64,000 bases of DNA. Origin: Anaerolineales bacterium. GTDB lineage: Bacteria; Chloroflexota; Anaerolineae; JAAEKA01. Positions 1 to 8,841 of the stretch are shown here, piece by piece. The notes under the pieces were generated by a model. That model made no database searches. It saw only the letters and a program-made list of their open reading frames with translations, and was not told the DNA's origin. Position 1 is the first letter of the stretch. Every line of letters begins with the position of its first letter. Position numbers and translations under genes: made by a program. The DNA is taken from positions 124,001 to 188,000 of the forward strand of contig JACKBI010000009.1 in NCBI GenBank assembly GCA_020634615.1. Direction: 5' to 3'.

Positions 1-1
1 C

Positions 2-865
2 AACCATGACAACCCCGGCGCGCGCGCCTATCTGCTGGACGCGGCTCGCTACTGGCTGCGTGAGTTCGCTATCGACGGCTACCGGCTTGACTACGCAGCC
101 GGTCCCAGCCATGACTTCTGGAGCGCATTCGGTCGCGCCTGCAAGGAAGTGAACCCGGACTGCTGGCTTTTTGGCGAGGTGACCCGTGGCAGTGACTGGC
201 TGCGCACCTACAGTGGACGGCTGGACGGCTGTCTCGATTTCAGCTTCGTGCGCCACATCCGCCAACTGTGTGTACCGGACGCGGCAACCGAGGCGCTGGG
301 CGGCTTTGTAGCGTTTCTGGAGCGGACGCAGCGCTTCTTTCCGGCCAGTTACACCCGTCTGGCATTTATCGACAACCACGACATGAACCGGCTACTGTGG
401 TCGGTAGGTGGTGATCAAACCTTGCTACGCCTGGCCGCCGGGCTGCTGCTGGCCTTTGGCTCGTCCCCCATCCTGTACTATGGCACCGAGGTCGGGCTTG
501 GCCAGCCGCGTGGCAAAGGGCATTACCGCGAGGAAGCGCGCCATCCCATGCTGTGGGGCAATGCGCAGGACCGTGAACTGCTGGCTTGGTTCCGCAAGCA
601 GATTACCTTCCGCCGCGCGCATCCAGCCCTGGCATACGGCGCGGTGACAACCCATCTGCTCGACGATGAGAGCGGTCTATGGCTGGCGGAGCGAATCTGG
701 GAGAATGATGCGGTGCTGGTTGCTGTCAACAACGGGCTGCAAACGCAGCGCATCTCGTTGCCCACAGGATCCTTTGTAGATGCCAGCGGGCGGCAGATGA
801 GCGGGGAGATCGAGCTAGCGCCGCGCAGCATTGTGATGCTGGCGCAGGTGATTATCCGTTCGTAG
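2..865 (+). CDS. GH13 (alpha-amylase family) glycoside hydrolase, C-terminal part
   Basis: The gene is cut by the left window edge; 287 codons are visible in an open frame from base 2. It carries the last three GH13 signatures: region II DGYRLD (bases 74-91, catalytic nucleophile Asp), region III FGEV (about 170-181, acid/base Glu), and region IV FIDNHDMNR (about 365-391, transition-state-stabilising Asp). The remaining C-terminal 100 residues fit the beta-sandwich domain C. This makes it a retaining alpha-glucan or alpha-glucoside hydrolase, or a transglycosylase. The spacing resembles trehalohydrolase/maltogenic types, but the substrate cannot be read from this part. No secretion signal can be judged. 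The stop codon lies inside a palindromic repeat (859-919), so the last two residues come from the repeat. Confidence 0.9.
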   Translation, partial: NHDNPGARAYLLDAARYWLREFAIDGYRLDYAAGPSHDFWSAFGRACKEVNPDCWLFGEVTRGSDWLRTYSGRLDGCLDFSFVRHIRQLCVPDAATEALGGFVAFLERTQRFFPASYTRLAFIDNHDMNRLLWSVGGDQTLLRLAAGLLLAFGSSPILYYGTEVGLGQPRGKGHYREEARHPMLWGNAQDRELLAWFRKQITFRRAHPALAYGAVTTHLLDDESGLWLAERIWENDAVLVAVNNGLQTQRISLPTGSFVDASGRQMSGEIELAPRSIVMLAQVIIRS

Positions 866-919
866 TAGCGACTTCAGTCGCTTCCGGCGCTCCCGGAGCG
901 ACTGAAGTCGCCACTACGA
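859..919. repeat. GTAGTAG-type nested palindrome, copy 1
   Basis: The outer arms TTCGTAGTAG and CTACTACGA enclose two copies of a smaller self-complementary unit (CGACTTCAGTCG and CGACTGAAGTCG) around a GC-rich centre. The DNA can therefore fold as one long hairpin or two short ones. Related copies are at 14560-14620, 20721-20974 (split) and 52879-52935. This copy covers the stop codon of the upstream GH13 gene and may act as a terminator for it, although no U-tract follows. Confidence 0.85.
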
Positions 920-942
920 GCCTGCCGCGCTCGATGATTTGC

Positions 943-3864
943 CTAAAACCCCAGTCGATCGAGGATGTTTTGCATGAAGCCGCCGCCCGGTGAGGTCGGC
1001 CGGACGCCGCCGTTGTAGGTGATTTCGTATGCGCGGTCCGATGACAAGCGGAAGAAGGTTTGCTGTGTGCCATCGGGCCAGTCCACCGTGACGGTCTGTG
1101 GATGTGACTCGCCCAGCCCGAAGTTCAACGTCAACGACTCGCCGCTGCCGACGCTGGAGCCGTTGTGGACATCCTGCATCTGAACGCGGCCGTCGCTGGC
1201 GGTGACGGTCACGCGTGTACCCACCGCGTCGCGGTTGACCGGTCCGCCGCCCACCAGTTTCAACGCCAGCCAGTTGTTGCCACTCAGCTCGGCGGCCTGG
1301 TTGTGAAACAGGTGGTAGCCGCGGTCGTAGTTGCCCACCACCAGATCGACCCAGCCGTCGTTGTCGTAGTCAGCCGCGGCCACGCCAACGCTGGGACCGG
1401 GATCGTCAGCGCCGCTGGCCCGTCCGATGTCAGCAAATGTACCGTCGCCCTGGTTGCGGAAAAGGGGATTAAATGCCGACACGCCGTCGCGCATCGTCGC
1501 TACGTACAGGTCACGCAGGCCGTCGTTGTCATAGTCCAGCGATGTCGCTCCCCAGGCCACCGTTCGTGCGTCCATCGCCACACCTGCCTCGGCTGCGACG
1601 TTTTCGAAAGGCCCGCTTCCCTGTTTCTGCAACATGACTGCTCGCCCGGCGTTGGTGAAAAACAGGTCAAGCCAGCCGTCGCCGTTCCAGTCGTCGGCCG
1701 CGATTCCCATACCCATGACCCGGGTATCCGCGCCTTGTTCGGCTGACACCTCGGTGAAACACCAGCCGCCAGCACAGCCTGGCCCGTCGTTGCGGAAGAG
1801 CTTGTTGCCGGGCGGCAGGATGAACTCGTCGTTCACGAGATAGATGTCCTGGTCGCCGTCGTTGTCGAAATCCAGCCAGCGGGCCACGAAGCCACCGCCG
1901 TACGTTTGGCCGTCCAGCAGGTCGGTGACGTCGCTGAACGTGCCGTCGCCGTTGTTGTGGTACAGCCGGTCTGGCTCGCCGCTGACGCCGGCGGTGCGCG
2001 CACAGCGCGGCACGCAGCCCCAGTTCGCGACGTAGAGATCCAGCCAGCCGTCGTTGTCGTAGTCGGCCCACGAGGCGGTCTTGCTGGCAAAACTGTCGCT
2101 GACGCCCGCCGCCGCGGTCACGTCGCTGAAGCCGCCGCCCTGATTGTTGTGCAGCAGCACGTCGTTCTCTCGCCCCAGCACCAGCAAGTCAGGCCAGCCA
2201 TCGTTGTCATAGTCAGCAAAGCTCGCACCGCCGCTGTAGTGGTCGGGCAGAGCAACCTGCTGGTTCAACGGCGAGACGCTGAAGGTACCGTCGCCGTTGT
2301 TGTGGTAGAGCGTGTTAGGACCGATGCTGTTGGTCACATACAGGTCCAGCCAGCCATCGCCATCCACGTCTGCCCACGCCTGGCCGGTTACCTGATAGCC
2401 TTCGGTGTGGCGGGCTGTGATGCCAGCCTGATCCGAAACGTGCGCAAAGGCGGTTGACTGCTGCGCATTGTCTCCGACCGGCAGGCCGCTGGGCACGCTG
2501 GCCGGCACGATCTCCTCCAGCGTTGCAGCCCGCGGATCGGTGAGTGCATCGAGGAAGGCAAGGATCTGCGCGACCTGGCCGTCGCTCAGCCCAACCGGTG
2601 CAGCGAAAAGCGGGTCCAGTCGCTGGGCAATCTCCGCGTCGATGGCCGGGTTACGTCGCGTTTCTGCCTGTACTTCCACCGGCGAGAGATCGTAGTCAAA
2701 GGAGGCAAAGGATTGCAGCGGGTCGGCCATGTGCCGGACCGCATCTTCCAGCGTGGCGAAGGCGCCGTTGTGCATCCATGGCCCGGTGAGAGCCACGTTG
2801 CGCAGCGGCGGCGTGCGAAACGCGAAGCGGTCGTCAGGATTGCCCGTCTCTCGCGCCCGCCCCAGATCGATGTACGGGTTCTGCCGTCCTTTGCCGGGAC
2901 CAAGCTGCGGCACGGCTGCGTTATGGAACTCCTGGTCGGTCAGCAGGTTGCCACTGTGGCAGCGCGCACAGCCCGCATCGCCATAAAAAAGCAGCGCGCC
3001 ATGTTGGGCGTCGGTCGAAAGGGCGCTGTCGTCCCCAGCCAGAAAGCGATCCCATGGACTGTCCAGCAGAGTGAACGCGTCGATCTCGAAGGCGGCGATG
3101 GCGTTGGCAGCGTGTTGAAAACCGATCTCGTCCGCCGGTACGTCAGGGTATGCTTGCGCAAACAGCTCACGATATTCTGGCACCGCCTGCAAGCGGTCGG
3201 TCAGTCGCTGCCAGACGGTTGCCAGGTCCTTTTCGCCGGTGGCCGCCAGCTCGTTGACCTGGCCGAACACATCCACATCTTTGGGGTCGCCGCGCATCTC
3301 GGCGCGTGCAGTCACCGGGAACATTGCCTGCGCGGCCAGCACGCTGTCAAGCCCCGTGGGCAGAGCCTGGGTAAATTCGTGCGGATGGGTAAACCCGTCG
3401 TTGTAGTTTCCGACTACTCGTCCATCCCAGAACATGCTGTGCCATTCAGGCGAGCCGCGATTGAACACATCCGGTGCGTTGCGTGCGATCAACATGCGCA
3501 TCGCGCCGCGCATCCGGTCGGGTGCTTCGCCGAAACCGCCCGTTCCGATGGACAGCGGCAGACCGTCTCCAGTTCCATGCAGCGGCAGATGGCAGGTAGC
3601 ACAGGAGATGTCGCGATTGCCGCTCAGCAGCTTGTCGAAATAGAGCGCCTTGCCAAGCTCGACCTTGGCGGGATCAGGTGTCGGACCGGGATCGAGGGGG
3701 GTGATGCCATGGTCTGCCAGCATCAGGCGCAACGTGCTGTCCAGTGCTTCGCCGGGGGGCTGCTGCGCAGGCGCGGACGGAGCCAGGCTGATGGCGCCAA
3801 CGCCCAGCATGACGGTGATCAGCGCAACGGCGGTGATGATCGCGAAGGATAATCGGTTGTTCAT
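943..3864 (-). CDS. Secreted di-heme cytochrome c peroxidase/MauG-like protein fused to FG-GAP/UnbV domains
   Basis: 973 aa. An N-terminal signal segment (residues 5-27, hydrophobic) precedes a di-heme peroxidase-type domain with two CXXCH haem-binding motifs, CATCH (C88-H92) and CARCH (about 300). From about 470 to 860 there are repeated DxDxDGxxD calcium-binding FG-GAP/VCBS units of a beta-propeller. The C-terminus (about 870-950) has the ASPIC/UnbV features, GxR...SxGS and VDWPDG. The family reduces H2O2 or oxidises partner proteins outside the membrane. The propeller suggests surface attachment or protein binding. The fusion of the two halves is notable. It is transcribed alone on the minus strand, with the ATG at 3862-3864 and a weak GCAGAG ribosome site. 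Confidence 0.88.
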   Translation of the reverse strand: MNNRLSFAIITAVALITVMLGVGAISLAPSAPAQQPPGEALDSTLRLMLADHGITPLDPGPTPDPAKVELGKALYFDKLLSGNRDISCATCHLPLHGTGDGLPLSIGTGGFGEAPDRMRGAMRMLIARNAPDVFNRGSPEWHSMFWDGRVVGNYNDGFTHPHEFTQALPTGLDSVLAAQAMFPVTARAEMRGDPKDVDVFGQVNELAATGEKDLATVWQRLTDRLQAVPEYRELFAQAYPDVPADEIGFQHAANAIAAFEIDAFTLLDSPWDRFLAGDDSALSTDAQHGALLFYGDAGCARCHSGNLLTDQEFHNAAVPQLGPGKGRQNPYIDLGRARETGNPDDRFAFRTPPLRNVALTGPWMHNGAFATLEDAVRHMADPLQSFASFDYDLSPVEVQAETRRNPAIDAEIAQRLDPLFAAPVGLSDGQVAQILAFLDALTDPRAATLEEIVPASVPSGLPVGDNAQQSTAFAHVSDQAGITARHTEGYQVTGQAWADVDGDGWLDLYVTNSIGPNTLYHNNGDGTFSVSPLNQQVALPDHYSGGASFADYDNDGWPDLLVLGRENDVLLHNNQGGGFSDVTAAAGVSDSFASKTASWADYDNDGWLDLYVANWGCVPRCARTAGVSGEPDRLYHNNGDGTFSDVTDLLDGQTYGGGFVARWLDFDNDGDQDIYLVNDEFILPPGNKLFRNDGPGCAGGWCFTEVSAEQGADTRVMGMGIAADDWNGDGWLDLFFTNAGRAVMLQKQGSGPFENVAAEAGVAMDARTVAWGATSLDYDNDGLRDLYVATMRDGVSAFNPLFRNQGDGTFADIGRASGADDPGPSVGVAAADYDNDGWVDLVVGNYDRGYHLFHNQAAELSGNNWLALKLVGGGPVNRDAVGTRVTVTASDGRVQMQDVHNGSSVGSGESLTLNFGLGESHPQTVTVDWPDGTQQTFFRLSSDRAYEITYNGGVRPTSPGGGFMQNILDRLGF

Positions 3865-4242
3865 GGCGAATCTCTGCTCGGCAGGCGCCTTCTGTAGGGT
3901 TCGGCGGCATTATAGCACTGGCAGGCTTGCAACTCAAACCGTGCATTTGCTGAAGTCTGATGGTGTGTAAGACTTGGGAATCTGGCGTACTGAAGCCTCG
4001 GCGCCAGTCGCGTATACTTTGGACGGTAAGAGTTGAATGGTTGGAACCTCCTTGAGGATTGTGGACGAACGTGGGTGAATGGGTTAGAGACCGCCTCGCA
4101 AGAGGCGGTCTCTGCGCGTCTGAGGGCCGCGCGAACTTCGCTGGCGGAGGTCGTGGTATCTGAATATACTATTGGCTGGACTTGGAACCGGCCACTGGTC
4201 GTTGCTGGAGATCGTGGAGAATGGCGGCCTGGAAAAGCTGCC
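3865..4242. other. Intergenic region with a perfect short hairpin
   Basis: No gene was recognised. It separates the divergently oriented peroxidase fusion and Nudix genes. At 4086-4113 there is a perfect 12-bp inverted repeat with a GCAA loop, AGAGACCGCCTC paired with GAGGCGGTCTCT. It is not followed by a T-run, so it is a repeat or mRNA structure, not a classical terminator. A TATACT hexamer at 4013-4018 could be a -10 box for the Nudix gene, but no good -35 box precedes it. Confidence 0.5.
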
Positions 4243-4728
4243 ATGCAAGTCAAATGCGAGGCGCATGTGGCACGAGAGTACCCTGAACATCCCATGGTCG
4301 GTGTCGCGGCGGTCGTGCTGCGCGGCGAAGACGTTCTGCTTGTCCAGCGAGGCCGTGAACCCGCGAAAGGGACCTGGGGACTGCCCGGCGGGCTGCTTGA
4401 ATTGGGCGAATCGGTGAAAGATGGCGTGCGCCGTGAAGTGCTGGAGGAGTGCGGTGTGATCGTGGACATTGGGCCACTGGTCGCGGTGTTCGAGCCGCTG
4501 GAGCGGGACGGCGACGGGCGCGTGCGCTTCCACTTCGTGGTGCTGGATTACCTGGCCAGCTACGTCAGCGGCGACGTGCAGCATGGAGACGACGCGGCCG
4601 ATGCGCGCTGGGTCAGCCTCGATTCGCTGGATCTACTGCCGATGCTGGACGTGACCCGGGATGTAATCTACCAGGCGGCGGCGAAACGGACGGATACTCA
4701 CGGCGCCCACGAACGGAATCAGGGATAA
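4243..4728 (+). CDS. Nudix hydrolase
   Basis: 161 aa from the ATG at 4243, preceded by GGAAAAG eight bases upstream. The full Nudix box GX5EX7REXXEEXG lies at residues 49-72 (GGLLELGESVKDG.RREVLEECG), with all the metal-binding Glu residues. It therefore hydrolyses a nucleoside diphosphate linked to another moiety, such as an oxidised nucleotide, NDP-sugar or dinucleotide. The substrate is not readable. The frame is open further upstream to 4033, but that extension would run through the perfect hairpin at 4086-4113 and is not protein-like, so the shorter start is preferred. It sits just ahead of the MoxR/VWA pair, 31 bp away, and could share their transcript. Confidence 0.88.
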   Translation: MQVKCEAHVAREYPEHPMVGVAAVVLRGEDVLLVQRGREPAKGTWGLPGGLLELGESVKDGVRREVLEECGVIVDIGPLVAVFEPLERDGDGRVRFHFVVLDYLASYVSGDVQHGDDAADARWVSLDSLDLLPMLDVTRDVIYQAAAKRTDTHGAHERNQG

Positions 4729-4759
4729 TTGCGTTCAACATCCATGGAAAGGATTGTCC

Positions 4760-5716
4760 ATGTTCAACACCATAGAAGACGTCAAAGCGGCGCTGACCGC
4801 ACAAGAATACATCGCCTCCGACGAGATTGCCACGGTCCTCTTTCTGGCGCAGAAGCTCGGCAAACCGATCCTGGCTGAGGGACCTGCCGGCGTCGGCAAG
4901 ACGGAATTGGGCAAGGCGTGGGCTGCTGCGGTTGGGCAGGAGCTGATCCGCATGCAGTGCTACGAGGGGCTGGACGAAACAAAGGCGCTTTACGAGTGGG
5001 AATACGCCAAGCAGATGCTCTACACGCAACTGCTGCGCGACAAGCTGTCGCAGGTGCTGGCCGATTCGCAGTCGCTGACCGAGGCGGCTGATCGCCTGGC
5101 TTCCGAAGAGGACGTGTTCTTCTCGGAACGATTCCTGCTGGCGCGTCCCCTGCTGAAGGCTGTGCGCAGTGAGCAGCCGGTGGTGCTGTTGATCGACGAG
5201 ATCGACCGCACCGACCCGGAGTTCGAGGCATTCCTGCTGGAAGTGCTCAGCGACTTTCAGGTCAGCATTCCCGAACTGGGCACGTTGCAAGCCCGCCATG
5301 TACCCGGCGTGATCCTCACTTCCAACAACACCCGCGAGTTGAGCGAGGCCTTGAAGCGCCGCTGCCTGTACCTGTACATCGATTACCCCGACGCTGAAGC
5401 CGAGCTGCAGATCGTGCGTCTCAAGGTGCCCGATCTGGCGCCGAAGCTGGCGAAGGATGCCGTTGCGCTGGTGCAGCGACTGCGCGAGCTCGACATGAAG
5501 AAGCGGCCCAGCATCAGCGAGACGCTGGACTGGGCCAAGGCGCTGGTGATGCTCAACGCAGACAGCCTGGACGCCGTGACCATTGAAAACACCCTGACCG
5601 TGCTGCTGAAGCATGAGGCGGACATTCTGCGCGCCCGCCGCGCACTTTCCTCGGGCCGCTTGGGAAATGACGAGTCTGGCGGGCGTTCGGGCATGGTCTA
5701 CCGCGGGCTGAATTGA
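4760..5716 (+). CDS. MoxR-family AAA+ ATPase
   Basis: 318 aa. Walker A is GPAGVGKT (residues 41-48), Walker B is VVLLIDEID (141-149), and a sensor-1 Asn with TSNN follows at about 184. MoxR-type AAA+ proteins act as chaperones that insert cofactors or remodel partners, nearly always together with a VWA-domain protein. That partner follows 86 bp downstream (5803-7179). The ATG at 4760 has AAAGGA seven bases upstream. A TTG six bases earlier (4754) is in frame but lies too close to that ribosome site. Cytoplasmic. Neither gene lies near a recognisable target (no methanol or CO dehydrogenase genes), so the client is unknown. Confidence 0.92.
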   Translation: MFNTIEDVKAALTAQEYIASDEIATVLFLAQKLGKPILAEGPAGVGKTELGKAWAAAVGQELIRMQCYEGLDETKALYEWEYAKQMLYTQLLRDKLSQVLADSQSLTEAADRLASEEDVFFSERFLLARPLLKAVRSEQPVVLLIDEIDRTDPEFEAFLLEVLSDFQVSIPELGTLQARHVPGVILTSNNTRELSEALKRRCLYLYIDYPDAEAELQIVRLKVPDLAPKLAKDAVALVQRLRELDMKKRPSISETLDWAKALVMLNADSLDAVTIENTLTVLLKHEADILRARRALSSGRLGNDESGGRSGMVYRGLN

Positions 5717-5802
5717 ACCGGTAACCGGTAACCGCTAATCGGAAGCATGCGGATGCAGGTTACGTTTCACGCAAGCTGCTGATTGCAACAAGAGAAACTC
5801 CC

Positions 5803-7179
5803 ATGGAACAACGCATCATCGACTTCATCGCCGGGCTGCGAGCCGCGGGCGTGCGCATTTCCATCGCCGAGAGCGCCGACGCGTTCCGCGCGGTCGGGTT
5901 GCTGGGCGCGCAGGATCGCGACCGATTCCGCGTCAGCCTGCGGACGACTCTGGTCAAGGAGCCGGAAGATGTGCCGACCTTTGAGCAACTCTTTCCGCTC
6001 TACTTCGGCAACGACAGCCCGCCGCCCATGGCCAGCGCATCCGACGAACTCAGTCCCGATGAGATGGACATGCTGGCCGAGGCGATTCGCCAGTTCACCG
6101 GCAAGCTGCGCGACATGATGGAGCGGCTGTTGAATGGTGAACAGCTATCGCGCGAGGAACTGGAGCAGCTTGGCCAGCTTGTCGGCCTGCAACGCGCCGA
6201 CCATCCCGCACTAAGCCAGTGGATGGCGCAGCGCATGATGCGCGCGCTCGGCGTGCCCAAGGTGCGCGATGCGCTGGAAGACCTTTGGGAGATGCTCAAC
6301 AAGCTGGGCATGAACCGCCAGACGTTGGATCGATTGCAGGACCTGGTGCAGGGCAACATGGATGCGCTGGAGGAACAGTTGGAGCGCTTCGCGGGAGCCA
6401 GCATTGCCCGCAATCTGACGCAGGAAGCGCGGCCGGAAGCCGGACCTGACCTGATGAACCGTCCGTTTCGTCACCTGACCGACGCCGAGGCTGAAGAGTT
6501 GCGCAAGCAGATGCGTCGCCTCGCGGCCCAGTTGCGCAGCCGGCTGGCTCTGCGCCAGAAGCGCGGCAAGACGGGTGTGCTGGATGCCAAGGCGACCATC
6601 CGCGCCAGTCTGCGCTACGGCGGCGTGCCGCTGGAGTTGCGCCACAAACAGCGTCGCCTCAAGCCAAAGCTGGCGCTGATCTGCGATGTCAGCACGTCGA
6701 TGCGCCACTGTGCCGAGTTCATGTTGACCTTGATCTACGACCTGCAGGACCAAGTGGGACGGGCGCGCAGCTTCGCGTTTATCGGCGACATGGAAGAGAT
6801 CAGCGGCCCCTTTTCTGAACTGCCGACACAGCGGGCTGTCGAACAGGTGCTGACGCAATTGCCGCCCGGCTACTACAGCACCGACCTTGGGAACAGCCTG
6901 GACACCTTCAGCAAGCGTTTTATGGATGCCATCGATCACCGCACCACAGTGATCGTGCTGGGCGACGGGCGAAACAACTACAACGACCCGCGCACCGACC
7001 TGCTGGAGGAGATCAAGCGGCGCTCCCGGCGCATCATCTGGCTCAACCCCGAGCCGCCCACCATGTGGGGTACCGGCGACAGCGACATGATCCGCTACCT
7101 GCCCATCGTCGACAGCGTCTTCGAAGCGGGCAATCTTGCCCAGCTCAGCTATGCTGTGGACCGGTTGCTGACGTCGTAG
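5803..7179 (+). CDS. VWA-domain protein (CoxE-like), partner of MoxR ATPase
   Basis: 458 aa. The N-terminal half is helical and charged, with a region rich in Arg, Gln and Leu (about 60-280). The C-terminal half is a von Willebrand A domain starting with the MIDAS motif DVSTS (about residue 295) and including a downstream GDGRNN (about 388) that supplies further metal ligands. In MoxR-VWA systems this protein is the adaptor between the AAA+ ring and its client. It directly follows the MoxR gene in the same orientation, which is the typical pair. Cytoplasmic: there is no signal peptide. The ATG at 5803 has a modest AAGAGAAA upstream. Confidence 0.9.
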   Translation: MEQRIIDFIAGLRAAGVRISIAESADAFRAVGLLGAQDRDRFRVSLRTTLVKEPEDVPTFEQLFPLYFGNDSPPPMASASDELSPDEMDMLAEAIRQFTGKLRDMMERLLNGEQLSREELEQLGQLVGLQRADHPALSQWMAQRMMRALGVPKVRDALEDLWEMLNKLGMNRQTLDRLQDLVQGNMDALEEQLERFAGASIARNLTQEARPEAGPDLMNRPFRHLTDAEAEELRKQMRRLAAQLRSRLALRQKRGKTGVLDAKATIRASLRYGGVPLELRHKQRRLKPKLALICDVSTSMRHCAEFMLTLIYDLQDQVGRARSFAFIGDMEEISGPFSELPTQRAVEQVLTQLPPGYYSTDLGNSLDTFSKRFMDAIDHRTTVIVLGDGRNNYNDPRTDLLEEIKRRSRRIIWLNPEPPTMWGTGDSDMIRYLPIVDSVFEAGNLAQLSYAVDRLLTS

Positions 7180-7231
7180 TGTCGTTTTTTCGGTTTGTCC
7201 CCGAACGGAAACTGTTGAGCCTTCACTGTTG

Positions 7232-7300
7232 CGTCACTCCCGCGAAGGCGGGAGTCTAGCGCCTGTGAAGTCGTGGATTCCCGCCTTCGCGGGAATGACG
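7232..7300. repeat. REP-like inverted repeat
   Basis: Left arm 7232-7256 (CGTCACTCCCGCGAAGGCG...) and right arm 7276-7300 (GATTCCCGCCTTCGCGGGAA...) are nearly perfect inverted copies separated by 19 bp. Each arm also contains the self-complementary core CCCGCGAAGGCGGG. Sequences of this type occur as dispersed intergenic repeats in many genomes. It lies between the VWA gene and the next ORF and may stabilise or terminate the VWA message. Confidence 0.8.
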
Positions 7301-7344
7301 GGTGAGCAGTTACCTCGAACGCAGAAATCCCCGATCACGCTGCC

Positions 7345-7704
7345 ATGCAACCGACCCGATTCATCAGCGAACCGATTGCGGTTCAGTTCGACAAGCTCCC
7401 TGAACTGAAGAAGAAGCCAGACGTCCCCGACCGTTTCGAGTGGCGCGGTGAGATGTATTACGTGGTTGAGCTGCTGAGCGAATGGCGGGACTACTCGCGC
7501 CGCGGCCGTATGGCCGTCAACATGCGGCCCGAGCACGCCGAGGTGGCCGCCAGCCGCGGTTCCTGGGGTGTAGGACGGATCTACTTCCGTGTGCGGACTG
7601 AGGGTGATCGCGTCTTTGACATCTATTACGACCGCGCGCCGCGCAATGCAGACGACCGGGCGGGGTCATGGATCCTGTTCCGTGAGATGAGCGAGGAACC
7701 TTAG
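7345..7704 (+). CDS. Small conserved-looking protein, DUF6504-like
   Basis: 119 aa, soluble, no signal peptide. The middle and end (EWRGEMYYVVELLSEW at about 32-47, GRIYFRVRTEGDRVFDIYYD at about 76-95, GSWILFREM near the end) recall the small DUF6504 family, in which a strand-rich YFRVRT...FDLYYD core is typical. Those proteins are sometimes found next to Y-family DNA polymerases. No such gene is nearby here, and the assignment rests on remembered motif resemblance only. The ATG at 7345 follows the REP-like repeat by 44 bp. No clear ribosome site is seen. Confidence 0.65.
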   Translation: MQPTRFISEPIAVQFDKLPELKKKPDVPDRFEWRGEMYYVVELLSEWRDYSRRGRMAVNMRPEHAEVAASRGSWGVGRIYFRVRTEGDRVFDIYYDRAPRNADDRAGSWILFREMSEEP

Positions 7705-7714
7705 TGGTTGTGGA

Positions 7715-7803
7715 AGACTTCGGAAGTCGACAACTACTCGTCACGATAGCCTTTCATCTGCTGGAATGCCCTCTGGCTGCAGGTTCGTCGACTTCCGAAG
7801 TCT
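7715..7803. repeat. GACTTCCGAAGTC inverted-repeat element, copy 1 (89 bp)
   Basis: 17-bp terminal inverted repeats, AGACTTCGGAAGTCGAC at 7715-7731 and its complement at 7787-7803. The 46 bases at 7758-7803 match the reverse complement of 22623-22668 with two differences, so copies 1 and 2 share interior sequence and not just ends. Total length is 89 bp, the same as copies 2 and 3. Resemblance to copy 2 continues about 35 bp beyond the right arm. Confidence 0.85.
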
Positions 7804-7873
7804 GAGTGACCCCCTTTTCAAACAGTCTCCTGGCATCGCTGCTAGCAGGCGTGTAGGTGGTGAGAGTAAGCCC

Positions 7874-8605
7874 CTACGATTGGCGCGCGTGCCACAGCCG
7901 TCTCAGCGTATCCTCCAGCCGCTCGCCCAGAGCGGCGCCGCGCGCGGTCGTCACATCGTCTTCGTTCTCGAACACTGCATAGGGGATACGCACGTTGTTG
8001 ACCGTGACGAACTGCGGATCATCTGCCGTGAACGCATCCCAGTCGCTGTCGCGGTAGAGCCGTGCCATCTTCTCATCGGGCAGGGCGTGCTCCAGAATGC
8101 TGTCAGGGCGGTCAGGATTGAACCGGCGGCGGTTCTTGCGCAGCGATTCTTCCCAACTGACGTTGATGTACAGTATCGCGCCGCGGCGCAGCATCTCGGC
8201 GGGAAAATGCGGAAAAGCAGCCTGCCAGCCGCCATGCTGCGCACCGCGGGCGAACTCCACAATGGTGGTACGCGATGCGTGGTAGTCGGCAGATTCGCGC
8301 AGCAGCTTGCTGTAGTCCAGCGCCATACGTTCGATCAGCAGGTGCCAGAAATAGTCATGCAGGAAGTAGCCGTCAGCGTCGGAGTGCAGTCGCGGTTTGC
8401 CCATCCCTGCCAGGAGCGCATCCTCTTCGAACCACGTCCATAGCATGGGGAAGTCATCGATCTCGTCGAACGCGCCGATGTGGAAGCGTTGCCTGCGCTC
8501 CGCTTCATCGCTGTGTTTCAGATAGTCAATGATCTCGCTCTTGCCCGCAGCCGGGCGCGCGATCAGAAACAGGATGTCAAAAGTGTCGTTTGTCATTTCG
8601 GTCAT
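7874..8605 (-). CDS. P-loop kinase-like protein of unknown substrate
   Basis: 243 aa from the ATG at 8603-8605. Near the N-terminus the sequence LIARPAAGKSE is a Walker A loop. The rest has the look of a small-molecule kinase or zeta-toxin-like fold, with an acidic FDEIDDF segment, an RRR lid-like cluster (SLRKNRRRFNPDRPD) and a C-terminal helix. No toxin or antitoxin partner is adjacent. An alternative ATG lies ten bases further in (8593-8595). The frame upstream to 8707 is open but lacks protein character. Its neighbours face away (M16 peptidase on +), so it is probably a single-gene unit. The substrate is not identifiable. Confidence 0.7.
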   Translation of the reverse strand: MTEMTNDTFDILFLIARPAAGKSEIIDYLKHSDEAERRQRFHIGAFDEIDDFPMLWTWFEEDALLAGMGKPRLHSDADGYFLHDYFWHLLIERMALDYSKLLRESADYHASRTTIVEFARGAQHGGWQAAFPHFPAEMLRRGAILYINVSWEESLRKNRRRFNPDRPDSILEHALPDEKMARLYRDSDWDAFTADDPQFVTVNNVRIPYAVFENEDDVTTARGAALGERLEDTLRRLWHARQS

Positions 8606-8780
8606 GCTCACAGGTGAAAATCGGGTTGTACGGCGAACGTGGTGCGGTTTGGTATTACCGCCATAAAGGTCGCCGCCGCAATTCCTGTATTCGTGACGCG
8701 CCAGCATTCGTGGACGGCCACAACCTTCGCGTCCAACTGTAATGCAGGATGCCGTTCAAGGCAAGTAGCGGCCGGGGCAT

Positions 8781-8809
8781 TTGGCGTCCACCGTCACTGT
8801 TGGTAGAAT
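8781..8809 (+). promoter_or_regulatory. Promoter of the M16C peptidase gene
   Basis: TTGGCG (8781-8786) and TAGAAT (8804-8809) are separated by 17 bp, a good sigma70-type match 33 bp before the ATG at 8842. Confidence 0.6.
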
Positions 8810-8841
8810 GCTGGACAGACTACCAAAGGAGAGAACACAAC

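Noticed and set aside
2713..3852. 379-codon open frame on the plus strand
   Set aside because: Antisense to the di-heme peroxidase domain with intact CXXCH motifs; composition is that of a shadow frame.
4033..4242. N-terminal extension of the Nudix protein
   Set aside because: It would translate through a perfect hairpin, is not protein-like and has no ribosome site; the ATG at 4243 starts the family-typical domain.
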